A DNA stretch of 64,000 nt from CAIYRG01 sp964494505 (GTDB taxonomy: Bacteria; Pseudomonadota; Alphaproteobacteria; Micropepsales; Micropepsaceae), in NCBI GenBank assembly GCA_964494505.1, contig CAZBRO010000024.1, positions 1 to 64,000 on the forward strand, read 5' to 3'. How positions within the stretch are numbered: position 1 is the first letter of the stretch; each line of letters opens with the position of its first letter. Under the pieces are notes generated by a model. It did not search any database. It was not told the DNA's origin and saw nothing but the letters and a program-made list of their open reading frames with translations. This document shows positions 42,448 to 50,973 of this stretch, one piece after another. A program made the position numbers and the translations under genes.

Positions 42448-43065
42448 ATGAGGTACACCAATCTCGTTCTCGGAATGCTGCCGCTGTTGGCGGCGGTTGC
42501 GTTTTCGGGGGCTGCGCGGGCACAGATGCTGTCGGGCGCCGCGCTCGTGAATGCGCTCAAGGGCGGCGGCTATGTGCTGGTGATACGGCACGCGAATGCT
42601 CCCGCACAGCCGCCGGCAAAGGACGCGGCCGATCCGGAGAACGTCAAGCTGGAGCGGCAGCTCGATGCGGCGGGGCGCGACTCCGCGCGCGCCATGGGCG
42701 AGGCCGTCAAGGCGCTTCACTTGCCGCTCGGGGATACGTATGCGAGCCCGACCTACCGGGCGCTCCAGACGGTGAAGCTCGCCGGGCTCGGCAGCGCGAA
42801 GACGATGCCGGAACTGGACGAGGGTGCAGCCGGCATGGCGAGCAACGCCGACGCGGCGCGCGTGAAATGGCTGAAGGCGAAAGCCGCCGAGCCTCCGCGC
42901 GCCGGCACCGATACGGTGATCGTCACGCACGCGCCCAACATCACCGGGACGTTCGGTGTCGATGCCGCGGCGGGCGAGACGCTGGTGCTGAAGCCGGATG
43001 GGAAGGGCGGGGCGACGCAGGTGGCCCGGATCAAGATCCAGGACTGGCCGGGATTGGCGCGGTAG
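42448..43065 (+). CDS. Secreted histidine phosphatase-family protein
   Basis: 205 residues with a signal peptide (about 1-26, cut after AARA). The histidine phosphatase core shows the first histidine in VLVIRHANAP (Arg47-His48; the usual RHG reads RHA) and the second in VIVTHAPNITG. YASPTYRALQTVKLAGL supplies the second arginine. The family includes broad phosphatases and SixA-like proteins; the substrate here is unknown. ATG 42448 follows GAAAGGAG, which supports the start. Confidence 0.85.
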   Translation: MRYTNLVLGMLPLLAAVAFSGAARAQMLSGAALVNALKGGGYVLVIRHANAPAQPPAKDAADPENVKLERQLDAAGRDSARAMGEAVKALHLPLGDTYASPTYRALQTVKLAGLGSAKTMPELDEGAAGMASNADAARVKWLKAKAAEPPRAGTDTVIVTHAPNITGTFGVDAAAGETLVLKPDGKGGATQVARIKIQDWPGLAR

Positions 43066-43066
43066 A

Positions 43067-43120
43067 CGCCCCCTCCGCCGCTTTGCGACACCTCCCCCGT
43101 AAACGGGGGAGGATCGATTG
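43067..43120. repeat. GC-rich intergenic palindromic repeat, copy 2
   Basis: CGCCCCCTCCGCCGCTTTGC and a 9-bp stem CCTCCCCCG with TAAA loop, ending GGATCGATTG. It fills the gap between the convergent phosphatase and rodA genes, ending one base before the rodA stop codon. Confidence 0.88.
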
Positions 43121-43121
43121 T

Positions 43122-44273
43122 TCAAATGATTCCGCTGGAGTGGCGGGGGACGTCGATGCGGCGGTGCACATGCACGCTCATCAAGAGGCCGAAGCCGAAC
43201 ATCACCGTCATCATCGCCGTGCCGCCATAGGAAAGCAGCGGCATCGGAATCCCCACCACCGGGATCAGGCCCATCACCATCAGGCCGTTGATCATGATGT
43301 AGAGGAAGAAATTGACCGTGATGCCCATCGCGAGAAGCCGCCCGAACTGACTGCGCGAGCGCATTGCGATGCGGATGCCATGGTAAATCACCACCGCCAG
43401 CAGCGCCAGCAGCGCCATGGTGCCGAGGAATCCGAACTCTTCCCCGACCATGGTGAAGATGAAATCGGTTTCCTTCTCGGGAAGGAAGTTGAGGCGGCTC
43501 TGCGTCCCCATCAGGAAGCCCTTGCCTGCGATGCCGCCCGAGCCGAGCGCGATCTTGGCCTGGGTGATGTTCCAGCCCGCGCCCAAGGCATCGAGGTCAG
43601 GATTGAGGAACGTCATTACGCGCGCCTTCTGGTAATCGTGGAGCGCAAATTCCCACACCATCGGAACGGCGACCGCGACACCCGCGGCCGTCGGCGCAAT
43701 CCACCACCAGGACAGCCCCGCCAGGAAAAGCATCAGCGCGCCGCACAGCGCGAGCAGCGCGGCGGTGCCGAGATTGGGCTGCAGCAGCACGAACACCACG
43801 GGAAACGCGATCATCGCGAGCGGTATGACCAGCCGGACGGGCCGCGACACCTGGCCCGGTTCTAACCCGTGCAGATAGCGGGCCAGCGCCAGGATCATCG
43901 CGATTTTCATCAGCTCGGAGGGCTGAAGCTGCAAAGGGCCAAGCTCGATCCAGCGCTGGGCGCCGAGGCCGACACGGCCCGCGACCTCGACGGCCACCAG
44001 CAGCAGCAGCGAGAACGCATAGGCCGGATAGGCAAGCCCCATCCAGACCCGCAAATCCACGCAGCCGACCGCGACCAGAATGAAAAACCCGATGACGAAG
44101 CGGAGCATCTGCCGCCCCGCCCAAGGCGAGAAGCTTCCGCCCGCCGCCGAATAGAGCATGGCAAATCCGGTGCAGGCGATGAGCGCGATCAATCCGATCA
44201 GCGGCCAATCGATCTGGACGAGTTTCTGGCGGATCGAGGCGGATGGCGGCTCGCGATAGACATGCACGCTCAT
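43122..44273 (-). CDS. rodA: Rod-shape peptidoglycan polymerase RodA
   Basis: 383-residue SEDS glycosyltransferase of the elongation machinery, partner of PBP2. About ten membrane segments are visible, with family motifs AQRWIELGPLQLQPSELMKIAM, LQPNLGTAAL, the loop IALGSGGIAGKGFLMGTQSRLNFLPEKETDFIFTM and C-terminal VVGIPMPLLSYGGTAMM. ATG 44273 overlaps the mrdA stop (ATGA); the longer frame runs through mrdA. It is the last gene of the mre operon. Confidence 0.96.
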   Translation of the reverse strand: MSVHVYREPPSASIRQKLVQIDWPLIGLIALIACTGFAMLYSAAGGSFSPWAGRQMLRFVIGFFILVAVGCVDLRVWMGLAYPAYAFSLLLLVAVEVAGRVGLGAQRWIELGPLQLQPSELMKIAMILALARYLHGLEPGQVSRPVRLVIPLAMIAFPVVFVLLQPNLGTAALLALCGALMLFLAGLSWWWIAPTAAGVAVAVPMVWEFALHDYQKARVMTFLNPDLDALGAGWNITQAKIALGSGGIAGKGFLMGTQSRLNFLPEKETDFIFTMVGEEFGFLGTMALLALLAVVIYHGIRIAMRSRSQFGRLLAMGITVNFFLYIMINGLMVMGLIPVVGIPMPLLSYGGTAMMTVMFGFGLLMSVHVHRRIDVPRHSSGII

Positions 44274-46153
44274 AGCGAGGCATCCGCGGAATTGACCGGA
44301 TAGGCGGTGCGACGGCCGAGGATGTCGCGCTGCTGGGCCAGCAGCAGCGCGTCGCGCGCGAGCGACACCTGGGGATGCGAATCCAGGCCGCCATGCTCGA
44401 TCACCACCGCGCAGGCATAGCGCGGTTTGTCGGCCGGGGCGAAGGCGATGAAGAGGCCGTGGTCGCGCAGCTTCCAAGGCAGGCTTGCGTTGTTGCGCAC
44501 GCCGGTCACGCGTTCCTCCGCGCTGATCACACGCACCTGCGCGGTGCCGGTCTTGCCGCCCATGGCAAAGGCCGGATCGGCGATGCGCCATGCGTAGGCT
44601 GTGCCGCCAGGTTCGTTGGCGACCGCGATCATCGCCTGGCGTACCTCGTCGAGCGCGTCCGTCGAGAAGGGAAGGGGCTCAGGATCGGGGCGCGCGAGGC
44701 GTTGGGCGCCCAGCGAATGCACCAGGCGTGGCGTGACCTGCTTGCCGCCCGCCAGACGCGCGGCCAGCACGCAAAGCTGCAATGGTGTCGCGAGCACATA
44801 GCCCTGGCCGATGCCGGCCACCAGCGTCTCGCCCAATTGCCAGGGTTCCTTGAACGTCTTCTGCTTCCACACCCGGTCGGGAATGAAGCCGCCGCGTTCG
44901 CCTGGAATCTCGATGCCGGTGGGCGCGCCCAGGCCGAGCTTGCGGGCAGCCTCCTGCAAGCCGTCGATGCCGAGCTTCAGCGCCACTTGATAGAAGAAAC
45001 AATCGCAGGAATATTTGATCCCCTGGCGCACATTCAGCGCACCGTGGCCGCCCTTCTTCCAGCAATGGAAGGCGTGCGAGCCAAGCTCGAACTGGCCGGC
45101 GCAATGGAAGATGGTATCGGGCTCGATCACACCGGCATCGAGGGCGGCCAGCGCAGTCACCGTCTTGAAGGTGGAGCCCGGCGGATAGAATCCGGCGAGC
45201 GGCTTGTTGATCAGCGGCTTGTGGTCGCTCTCGGTCAGTTCCTTCCATTGATCGGGCGTGACCCCGACATTGAAGGCGTTGGGATCGAAACCGGGCGTTG
45301 AGACCAGCGCCAGAAGATCGCCGGTATCGACATCCATCACGGCAGCGCCCGCGCTCTCGTCCTTCAGCCGGTCGTAGAGGAACCCCTGCAGTTCGCGGTC
45401 GATGGTGAGATAGACGTCTTCGCCCTGCCGCCCCGGCTCGTGATCGAGCTCGCGGATGACGCGCCCATAGGCGTTGACCTCGACGCGGCTCGCGCCCGCA
45501 TGACCCCGGATTTCGCCGTCGAAGGCTTTTTCCACGCCGCGCTTGCCGATGCGGAAGCCCGGCAGGTCCAGCAGCGGGTCGCCGGACGAATTCTTCTGCT
45601 TGTCATCGGGCGAGACCGCCGCGACGTAGCCGAGCACGTGGGAGAATTCCTCCGCATAAGGATAATCGCGGGTCTCGCCGACATCGGGTTGGACGCCGGA
45701 GAGATAGGGAAGGTCGAGATTCAGCCGCGCGAAATCGTCCCAGGAGAGATTCTCGGCGACCAGAATGGGCATGAACCCCTTGGCGCCGCGGGCCTCGCCG
45801 ATGACGCGAAGCTTGACGCGGTCGGTCAGCGGGATGGCTTCGGCCAGCGCATCGACGGCTGCGGCGACCCCGCCGCGGGTCTGCTCGGGCACGATCAGGA
45901 CGCGATAATTGCGCCGGCTGTTGGCGAGCGCGACGCCGAAGCGGTCGAGGATGCGGCCGCGCTGGGGTGCGAGCAACTTGAAATTGATGCGGTTCTCTTC
46001 GGCCTCGGTGAGGTAGCGGTCGCCGTCGACGATCTGAAGCTGATAGAGCCGGCCGGCGAGAACGCTGAAGACGGCAGCCATGCCGCCGCCGAGCAGCAAT
46101 GTGCGCCGCGAGAAGGTCGCGTAGCGGGTCTTGTGCTTGCCCTCAAACGCCAT
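44270..46153 (-). CDS. mrdA: Elongation transpeptidase PBP2 (MrdA)
   Basis: 627-residue class B penicillin-binding protein for side-wall synthesis. It has one membrane segment (about residues 18-40), a pedestal domain (LLAPQRGRILDRFGVALANSRRNYRVLIV) and a transpeptidase domain with SxxK in PPGSTFKTVTAL, the SxN-position motif reading SCD (IKYSCDCFFYQVA), and KTG in MGGKTGTAQVRVI. This is the normal PBP2 pattern. ATG 46153 follows the mreD stop closely; the upstream extension lies in mreD. Confidence 0.95.
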   Translation of the reverse strand: MAFEGKHKTRYATFSRRTLLLGGGMAAVFSVLAGRLYQLQIVDGDRYLTEAEENRINFKLLAPQRGRILDRFGVALANSRRNYRVLIVPEQTRGGVAAAVDALAEAIPLTDRVKLRVIGEARGAKGFMPILVAENLSWDDFARLNLDLPYLSGVQPDVGETRDYPYAEEFSHVLGYVAAVSPDDKQKNSSGDPLLDLPGFRIGKRGVEKAFDGEIRGHAGASRVEVNAYGRVIRELDHEPGRQGEDVYLTIDRELQGFLYDRLKDESAGAAVMDVDTGDLLALVSTPGFDPNAFNVGVTPDQWKELTESDHKPLINKPLAGFYPPGSTFKTVTALAALDAGVIEPDTIFHCAGQFELGSHAFHCWKKGGHGALNVRQGIKYSCDCFFYQVALKLGIDGLQEAARKLGLGAPTGIEIPGERGGFIPDRVWKQKTFKEPWQLGETLVAGIGQGYVLATPLQLCVLAARLAGGKQVTPRLVHSLGAQRLARPDPEPLPFSTDALDEVRQAMIAVANEPGGTAYAWRIADPAFAMGGKTGTAQVRVISAEERVTGVRNNASLPWKLRDHGLFIAFAPADKPRYACAVVIEHGGLDSHPQVSLARDALLLAQQRDILGRRTAYPVNSADASL

Positions 46154-46161
46154 TGCCCACC

Positions 46162-46707
46162 CTATGCGTCGTCGCCCGTTTCGGGCCCGACGGTCTTGCG
46201 CATGATCCACGCCATGCAAAACGCCACCACTGGATAAAGCGCAACCGTGCTCACGCTTTCGAGCAGCAGCGGCGGCAGCGGCGCCAATCTCAGATACACC
46301 GCGGCGGACAGCCCGTAGGCGGTCGCGGCTGCCAGCAGCATCGCGCCCGTGAAGCCGACGAGTGCGCCCGCGCCGTTAAGCCCCGCCAAGGTCTCGCGCT
46401 GTTTGGCGGTCAGCCAATAGGCGGCGAGGTAGCCTGCCGCCCACAAGCCCGGCGGACCGCCCGACAGCAAGTCTTCCAGCAGCCCTATCAGCAACACCAC
46501 CGGCGGCGGCATCAGATCGGCGCGCACCAGGACCCAGAAATAGACCCCGGCCAGAGCAAGAGCGGGCGATGGCAGAAGCTCGCCGGTGAACGACACCGGC
46601 ATGTTGGAAATCAGCACCAACAGTGCGGCGGTGAGCGCCGGAATGAGCGACGCCAGAAAGCGCGTCCGGTGATGCAGCGATTCGAGGAAGTCCTCGGCCG
46701 CCCTCAC
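46162..46707 (-). CDS. mreD: Rod-shape protein MreD
   Basis: 181-residue integral membrane protein with about five hydrophobic segments (for example FLASLIPALTAALLVLI and LALAGVYFWVLVRADLMPPPVVLLIGLLEDLLSGGPPGLWA). The PP...GLLxDLLSGxPxG motif is the MreD signature. It acts with MreC and MreB to organise lateral wall synthesis. It overlaps mreC by four bases and leads to mrdA after eight bases. Confidence 0.92.
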   Translation of the reverse strand: MRAAEDFLESLHHRTRFLASLIPALTAALLVLISNMPVSFTGELLPSPALALAGVYFWVLVRADLMPPPVVLLIGLLEDLLSGGPPGLWAAGYLAAYWLTAKQRETLAGLNGAGALVGFTGAMLLAAATAYGLSAAVYLRLAPLPPLLLESVSTVALYPVVAFCMAWIMRKTVGPETGDDA

Positions 46708-47699
46708 CGGTCCTGTTCCTCTTCGCTCTGGCCGTCGAAGCGCGGTACGTCGGGGCTTTGCGATTGCAGCGGCATGGCGGGCGGCGGCGGGCGCTGCGCG
46801 ATGCCGGCCGCAACCGTATCCTGCGGGACCTTGGGCTGCTCCACGGCGGTTGCCGGGGGCACTGGTTCGGCCGCGGGCGGCGGGGTGGGCAGTCCGTAGG
46901 CCATGATGCGCACCACGTCGCTGCTGCCGGGCCGCGCGAACAAGGCGACCTTCAGCGTGCGCCCTTCCGCGACGACCGTCCCCACCGGAAGGTCCGGCGG
47001 CAGCAGGCCGCCGTCGCCGGTGGTGACGACGCGGTCGCCGGGATGCACCGGGCCGTCGCCGACGTCGAGTTCAATCCCCGGCGCGGGCGTGTTGTCGCCG
47101 GTCAGGATGGCGCGGCGGTGGGAGGGCTCGATCACCACCGGTACGCGGCTGTTCAAATCCGAAAGCAGAATCACCCAGGAGGTGTTCGCGCCGGTGACAT
47201 AGATGCGGCCCAAAAGCCCGCGCGAGTCGATGACGGCTTGGCCCTTTTTGACCTGCTCGGCGGCGCCCGCGTTCAGGATCATGGTCTTGATGAAGGGGCG
47301 GCTCGCTTCGCCGATCACGCGCGCGGTGACGGAAGGAAGCTCGACGTCGGGCACCGCGTTCAGGAGCTGCTCGTAACGCTGCATCTTGGTCTGAAGCGAC
47401 AGCGCCACGTTCTGCCATTTCCGCAAGGCTTCGTTCTCTTGCTTCAGCTCCGCATTCTCGCGGTAGAGGCGGAAGATGCCACCGGCATCGGCGACCCAGT
47501 TCTCCGCGGCGACCAGGGGCCCGCGAAGTTCGCTCAACACCGGTTCGGTCGAGTCCGAAAGCAGGGCCCGGGCGCGGTCGAAGAGGGCGGGATTGGTCTT
47601 GCCGACCAAGACGATGACGACGGCCGAAAGGCCGCACAGCACCAGGGAGAACTGCTTCGCCCCCCGGCCTCGCATCAATCTCCAGCCCAAACCCGCCAT
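46704..47699 (-). CDS. mreC: Rod-shape protein MreC
   Basis: 331-residue bitopic periplasmic protein. One membrane segment (about residues 15-35), a coiled coil (YRENAELKQENEALRKWQNVALSLQ), then the two beta-barrel domains with VIGEASRPFIKTMILNAG, VIDSRGLLGRIYVTGANTSWVILLSDLNSRVPV and GDRVVTTGDGGLLPPDLPVG. The C-terminus is a Pro/Gln-rich tail of about 60 residues. ATG 47699 gives a proper membrane anchor. It lies 37 bases after mreB. Confidence 0.94.
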   Translation of the reverse strand: MAGLGWRLMRGRGAKQFSLVLCGLSAVVIVLVGKTNPALFDRARALLSDSTEPVLSELRGPLVAAENWVADAGGIFRLYRENAELKQENEALRKWQNVALSLQTKMQRYEQLLNAVPDVELPSVTARVIGEASRPFIKTMILNAGAAEQVKKGQAVIDSRGLLGRIYVTGANTSWVILLSDLNSRVPVVIEPSHRRAILTGDNTPAPGIELDVGDGPVHPGDRVVTTGDGGLLPPDLPVGTVVAEGRTLKVALFARPGSSDVVRIMAYGLPTPPPAAEPVPPATAVEQPKVPQDTVAAGIAQRPPPPAMPLQSQSPDVPRFDGQSEEEQDR

Positions 47700-47736
47700 A
47701 TAGCCGCGGCCCTGTCCCGTTTTGCCCTCAATCCAT

Positions 47737-48777
47737 TCAGAACGCGGTCGAGAGCATGTGACGCATGTTCTTCGCGTTCTCCAGCGTTTTGCCCGTGCCG
47801 AGCGCCACGCAGGAAAGCGCGTCATCCGCGATGGAAACGGGCAGCCCCGTCTCGTCCCGCAATACCTGATCGAGATTGGTCAGCAGCGCGCCGCCGCCGG
47901 TCAGTACGATGCCTTTGTCCACAATGTCCGCCGCAAGCTCGGGCGGGGTGGCTTCGAGCGCCACCTTCACGGCTTCGACGATGGCGCTGACGGGTTCGGT
48001 CAACGCTTCGGCGATCTGGCGCTGCGAAATGGTGATTTCCTTCGGCACGCCGTTGAGAAGATCGCGGCCTTTGATTTCCATGCTGGTGCCGCCGCCGTCG
48101 CCGGGCTGTGCGGCCGAGCCGATTTCCTTCTTGATCCGTTCGGCGGTGGCTTCGCCGATGAGCAGGTTCTGATGGCGGCGGATATAGGCGATGATGGCTT
48201 CGTCCATCTTGTCGCCGCCGACGCGGACCGAGCGCGAATAGACGATGCCGCCGAGCGAGAGTACGGCGACTTCGGTGGTGCCCCCGCCGATGTCGACCAC
48301 CATGGAGCCGGTCGGCTCCTGCACCGGCAATCCGGCGCCGATGGCCGCCGCCATCGGCTCCTCGATCAGGAAGACGCGCCGTGCGCCCGCCGACAGGGCT
48401 GATTCCTGAATCGCGCGGCGTTCGACCGCGGTCGAGCCCGACGGCACGCAGACGATCACCATCGGCGTCGCGAAGGAGCGGCGGTTATGCACTTTACGGA
48501 TGAAATGCTTGATCATCTCCTCGGCGACTTCAAAATCGGCGATGACGCCGTCGCGCATCGGCCGGATCGCCTCGATATTGCCCGGTGTACGGCCAAGCAT
48601 CTGCTTGGCGTCGTTGCCGACCGCGAGCACCTGTTTCTTGCCGCCTTTTGACACAATGGCCACGACCGAGGGCTCGTTCAGCACGATTCCCCGCCCCTTG
48701 ACGTACACAAGCGTATTCGCCGTCCCGAGATCGATCGCCATGTCGCTGGACAGCATTCCCAATAAACTCCCGAACAT
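47737..48777 (-). CDS. mreB: Actin-like rod-shape protein MreB
   Basis: 346-residue bacterial actin that steers cell elongation. Signatures: MAIDLGTANTLVYVKGRGIVLNEPSVVAI (phosphate 1), VDIGGGTTEVAVLSLGG (phosphate 2) and VLTGGGALLTNLDQVL (adenosine). Length is normal. It is the first gene of mreB-mreC-mreD-mrdA-rodA. A GGGAGGAG ribosome site upstream lies in a small hairpin (CCTCCC/GGGAGG) within the leader. Confidence 0.97.
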   Translation of the reverse strand: MFGSLLGMLSSDMAIDLGTANTLVYVKGRGIVLNEPSVVAIVSKGGKKQVLAVGNDAKQMLGRTPGNIEAIRPMRDGVIADFEVAEEMIKHFIRKVHNRRSFATPMVIVCVPSGSTAVERRAIQESALSAGARRVFLIEEPMAAAIGAGLPVQEPTGSMVVDIGGGTTEVAVLSLGGIVYSRSVRVGGDKMDEAIIAYIRRHQNLLIGEATAERIKKEIGSAAQPGDGGGTSMEIKGRDLLNGVPKEITISQRQIAEALTEPVSAIVEAVKVALEATPPELAADIVDKGIVLTGGGALLTNLDQVLRDETGLPVSIADDALSCVALGTGKTLENAKNMRHMLSTAF

Positions 48778-48825
48778 ACTGCTCCGTTACTCCTCCCGTG
48801 GGAGGTGTTTCACAATTTGCGAGAA

Positions 48826-48851
48826 AGCGGCCCCGTTCGCACGGGGCCGCT
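48826..48851 (-). terminator. leuA terminator
   Basis: A perfect 10-bp stem, AGCGGCCCCG at 48826-48835 against CGGGGCCGCT at 48842-48851, with a six-base loop. It sits seven bases after the leuA stop on the minus strand and is followed by TTCTCGC. It separates leuA from mreB. Confidence 0.8.
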
Positions 48852-48857
48852 CTACTG

Positions 48858-50444
48858 CTATCGCGCGACGGTTAACGCTTCCGGCGCGGTCTTCTTCCGT
48901 TTGACCAAAAGTTTGTTCAACGCATTCACATAGGCGTAGGCGGCCGCCGCCATGGTGTCGGTGTCTGCGGCGCGCCCCGTGACCGTGCGGCCGTCTTCTT
49001 CGAGGCGGACGCTGACCTTGGCCTGGGCGTCGGTGCCTTCGGTGACGGCGCTCACCTGGAACAGCTGCAAGGCGGCGGGATGGGGATAAAGCTGGCGGAT
49101 GGCGTTGAAGATCGCATCGACCGGCCCGTCGCCGCTCGCCAGCCCCGAGCGGAGCTCGCTCCCCACCATCAGCGACAATTCGGCCTTCGGCGTGATGTCC
49201 TTGCCGGCCGTGACTTTGAGCGATTGCACGCGGATGGGATCGGCCCCGCGCAGCACCGAATCGTCGACCAGAGCGATGATGTCCTCGTCGAAGATGTGCT
49301 TCTTCTTGTCGGCAAGATCCTTGAACTTGCGGAAGGCGTCCTGCAGCGCGTTGTCGCCGAGCTCGTAGCCGAGCGCCTTCAGCTTGTCGCGGAAGGCGTG
49401 GCGGCCGGAGAGTTTGCCCAGAATCAATGCTGTGCCAGTGACGCCCACTTCGGCGGGCGTGATGATTTCGTAGGTCTGGGCGTTCTTCAGCATCCCGTCC
49501 TGATGGATGCCGGATTCGTGGGCGAAGGCGTTCTTGCCGACGATGGCCTTGTTGTACTGCACCGGAAAAGCGGTGACGTTGGAAACGAGTTTGGAGGCAC
49601 GCGCGATCATCTCGGTCTTGATGCCGGTCGAGAACGGCATGCGGTCGCGGCGGACCTTCAAGGCCATGACGACTTCCTCGAGCGCGGCGTTCCCGGCACG
49701 CTCGCCGATTCCGTTGATGGTGCATTCGACCTGACGCGCGCCCGCGAGCACGCCGGCGAGTGAGTTTGCCACTGCGAGTCCCAGATCGTTGTGACAATGC
49801 GTGGAAAAGAACACCTTATCCGCACCCGGCACGCGCGTGACGAGCATCGTCATCAGCTCGAAATATTCCTGCGGGGTCGCGTAGCCCACGGTGTCGGGGA
49901 TGTTGATGGTGGTGGCGCCGGCGCGAATCGCCAATTCCACCGCGCGGCAGAGGAAATCGTGCTCCGTGCGGGTGGCGTCTTCCGCGCTCCATTGCACGTC
50001 GTCGGTCCAGTTGCGGGCTCTGCCGACGGAAGCCGACACGGCCTCCAGTACCGAAGAGGGCTCCATCTGCAGCTTGTGCTTCATGTGCACGGGGCTGGTC
50101 GAGATGAAGGTGTGAATGCGGCCGCGGCGGGCGCGGCGAATCGCTTCGCCGGCGCGATCGACGTCCTTGAAGCCGGCGCGCGCGAGCCCGCAGACCACCG
50201 CGTTCTTCACCTGTTGGGCGATCGCCGAGACCGCCTCGAAATCGCCGTTCGACGCAATGGGGAAGCCCGCCTCGATGATGTCGACGCCCATTTCGTCGAG
50301 CAGGGCGGCGACTTCGAGCTTTTCCTCATGGGTCATCGCGGCGCCCGGCGATTGTTCGCCGTCGCGCAAGGTGGTGTCGAAAATCCGTACACGGCTCAAT
50401 TTGTCCGTATGCGGCGTATCCTGTACTGCCATATCCGTTGTCAT
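48858..50444 (-). CDS. leuA: 2-isopropylmalate synthase
   Basis: 528 residues; condenses acetyl-CoA with 2-oxoisovalerate, the first committed step of leucine synthesis. The TIM-barrel catalytic domain starts VRIFDTTLRDGEQSPGAAM and contains the metal-binding FFSTHCHNDLGLAVANSL (HxH) and GIGERAGNAALEEVVMAL. The C-terminal allosteric leucine-binding domain includes VGSELRSGLASGDGPVDAIFNAI. ATG 50444 or ATG four codons later (MAVQDTPHT) may be the start. A predicted leader peptide with four Leu codons lies upstream. Confidence 0.96.
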   Translation of the reverse strand: MTTDMAVQDTPHTDKLSRVRIFDTTLRDGEQSPGAAMTHEEKLEVAALLDEMGVDIIEAGFPIASNGDFEAVSAIAQQVKNAVVCGLARAGFKDVDRAGEAIRRARRGRIHTFISTSPVHMKHKLQMEPSSVLEAVSASVGRARNWTDDVQWSAEDATRTEHDFLCRAVELAIRAGATTINIPDTVGYATPQEYFELMTMLVTRVPGADKVFFSTHCHNDLGLAVANSLAGVLAGARQVECTINGIGERAGNAALEEVVMALKVRRDRMPFSTGIKTEMIARASKLVSNVTAFPVQYNKAIVGKNAFAHESGIHQDGMLKNAQTYEIITPAEVGVTGTALILGKLSGRHAFRDKLKALGYELGDNALQDAFRKFKDLADKKKHIFDEDIIALVDDSVLRGADPIRVQSLKVTAGKDITPKAELSLMVGSELRSGLASGDGPVDAIFNAIRQLYPHPAALQLFQVSAVTEGTDAQAKVSVRLEEDGRTVTGRAADTDTMAAAAYAYVNALNKLLVKRKKTAPEALTVAR

Positions 50445-50508
50445 ATCCCGAAAATCCTTCCATTCGCCGTTCAGGCGGTTCGTTCTTCATCCCTGTGCCG
50501 ATATTGTC

Positions 50509-50549
50509 CCCCAAGCGCCGGTGCCAAAGGCACGGAAGGCGCCTAGGGG
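50509..50549 (-). promoter_or_regulatory. Attenuator-like hairpin in the leuA leader
   Basis: An inner stem GTGCC/GGCAC (50521-50533, AAA loop) is enclosed by GCGCC/GGCGC and CCCC/GGGG arms. On the minus strand its 5' arm includes the stop codon of the predicted leader peptide, so ribosome position would decide whether it forms. There is no T-run after it, so a terminator function is uncertain. Confidence 0.5.
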
Positions 50550-50680
50550 CAGCTAAGGAGAAGAAGCGCCGTCCTTGAGAGCGATACGCAGGAACGGCGG
50601 TCCGGCTGCAGGCGCAGAATCGCGGGCTGAGCGCTTTCGCGCCCGCAAAACCCGCCATACCCGCATGCAGCCATCGACAT
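50543..50680 (-). CDS. Predicted leucine leader peptide of leuA
   Basis: 45-residue open frame ending RTALLLLSCP, with four consecutive leucine codons (CTT CTT CTC CTT at 50566-50555) just before the stop. AGGGAA lies five bases before its ATG. E. coli leuL likewise carries four tandem Leu codons. It starts about 235 bases upstream of leuA and its stop lies within a stable hairpin. The peptide itself is probably not functional; ribosome stalling at Leu codons when leucine is scarce would control leuA. The N-terminal part is unremarkable and a shorter version is possible. Confidence 0.55.
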   Translation of the reverse strand: MSMAACGYGGFCGRESAQPAILRLQPDRRSCVSLSRTALLLLSCP

Positions 50681-50973
50681 TTCGTTCCCTAACGGAAGCG
50701 GTTCGCGATTGTTGACGAATAATCGTAACCGCCCGTAAATACGAGCGGTTTTCCGCCTATCCACATCCATTTATGGCGCTTTGTTCCCTGCTCCGCAAGG
50801 AAGGAACGCGGTCATTTTGGCGCGATCTTTGGGCGCGGGGGCTGTCCACGCTTCACGGCCGCAAGCCCTTGTTAAGCATTTCGCGTGCCTGCGACGATGC
50901 GCACACGGACGGTTCGGCATTGGCTGCCGAGCCGTCCGGTCACGGGTATTGGCGCTTTCGGATTTGCGCGGTC
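50681..50973. other. Spacer between ilvC and the leuA leader
   Basis: No gene is seen on either strand. The leuA promoter should lie near 50690-50770, where AT-rich TTGACGAATAATCG and CGCCCGTAAATACG stretches occur. The rest is unstructured apart from the ilvC-distal hairpin at 50907-50937. Confidence 0.5.
50907..50937 (-). terminator. Hairpin downstream of ilvC
   Basis: A 13-bp stem (GGACGGTTCGGCA against TGCCGAGCCGTCC, one G-T pair) with a five-base loop, 37 bases beyond the ilvC stop. No T-run follows on the minus strand, so it may be a transcript end stabiliser rather than an intrinsic terminator. Confidence 0.5.

Noticed and set aside
44270..46153. SCD instead of SxN in PBP2 as a lost active site
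   Set aside because: The motif is a common variant in PBP2 proteins and the SxxK and KTG motifs are intact.
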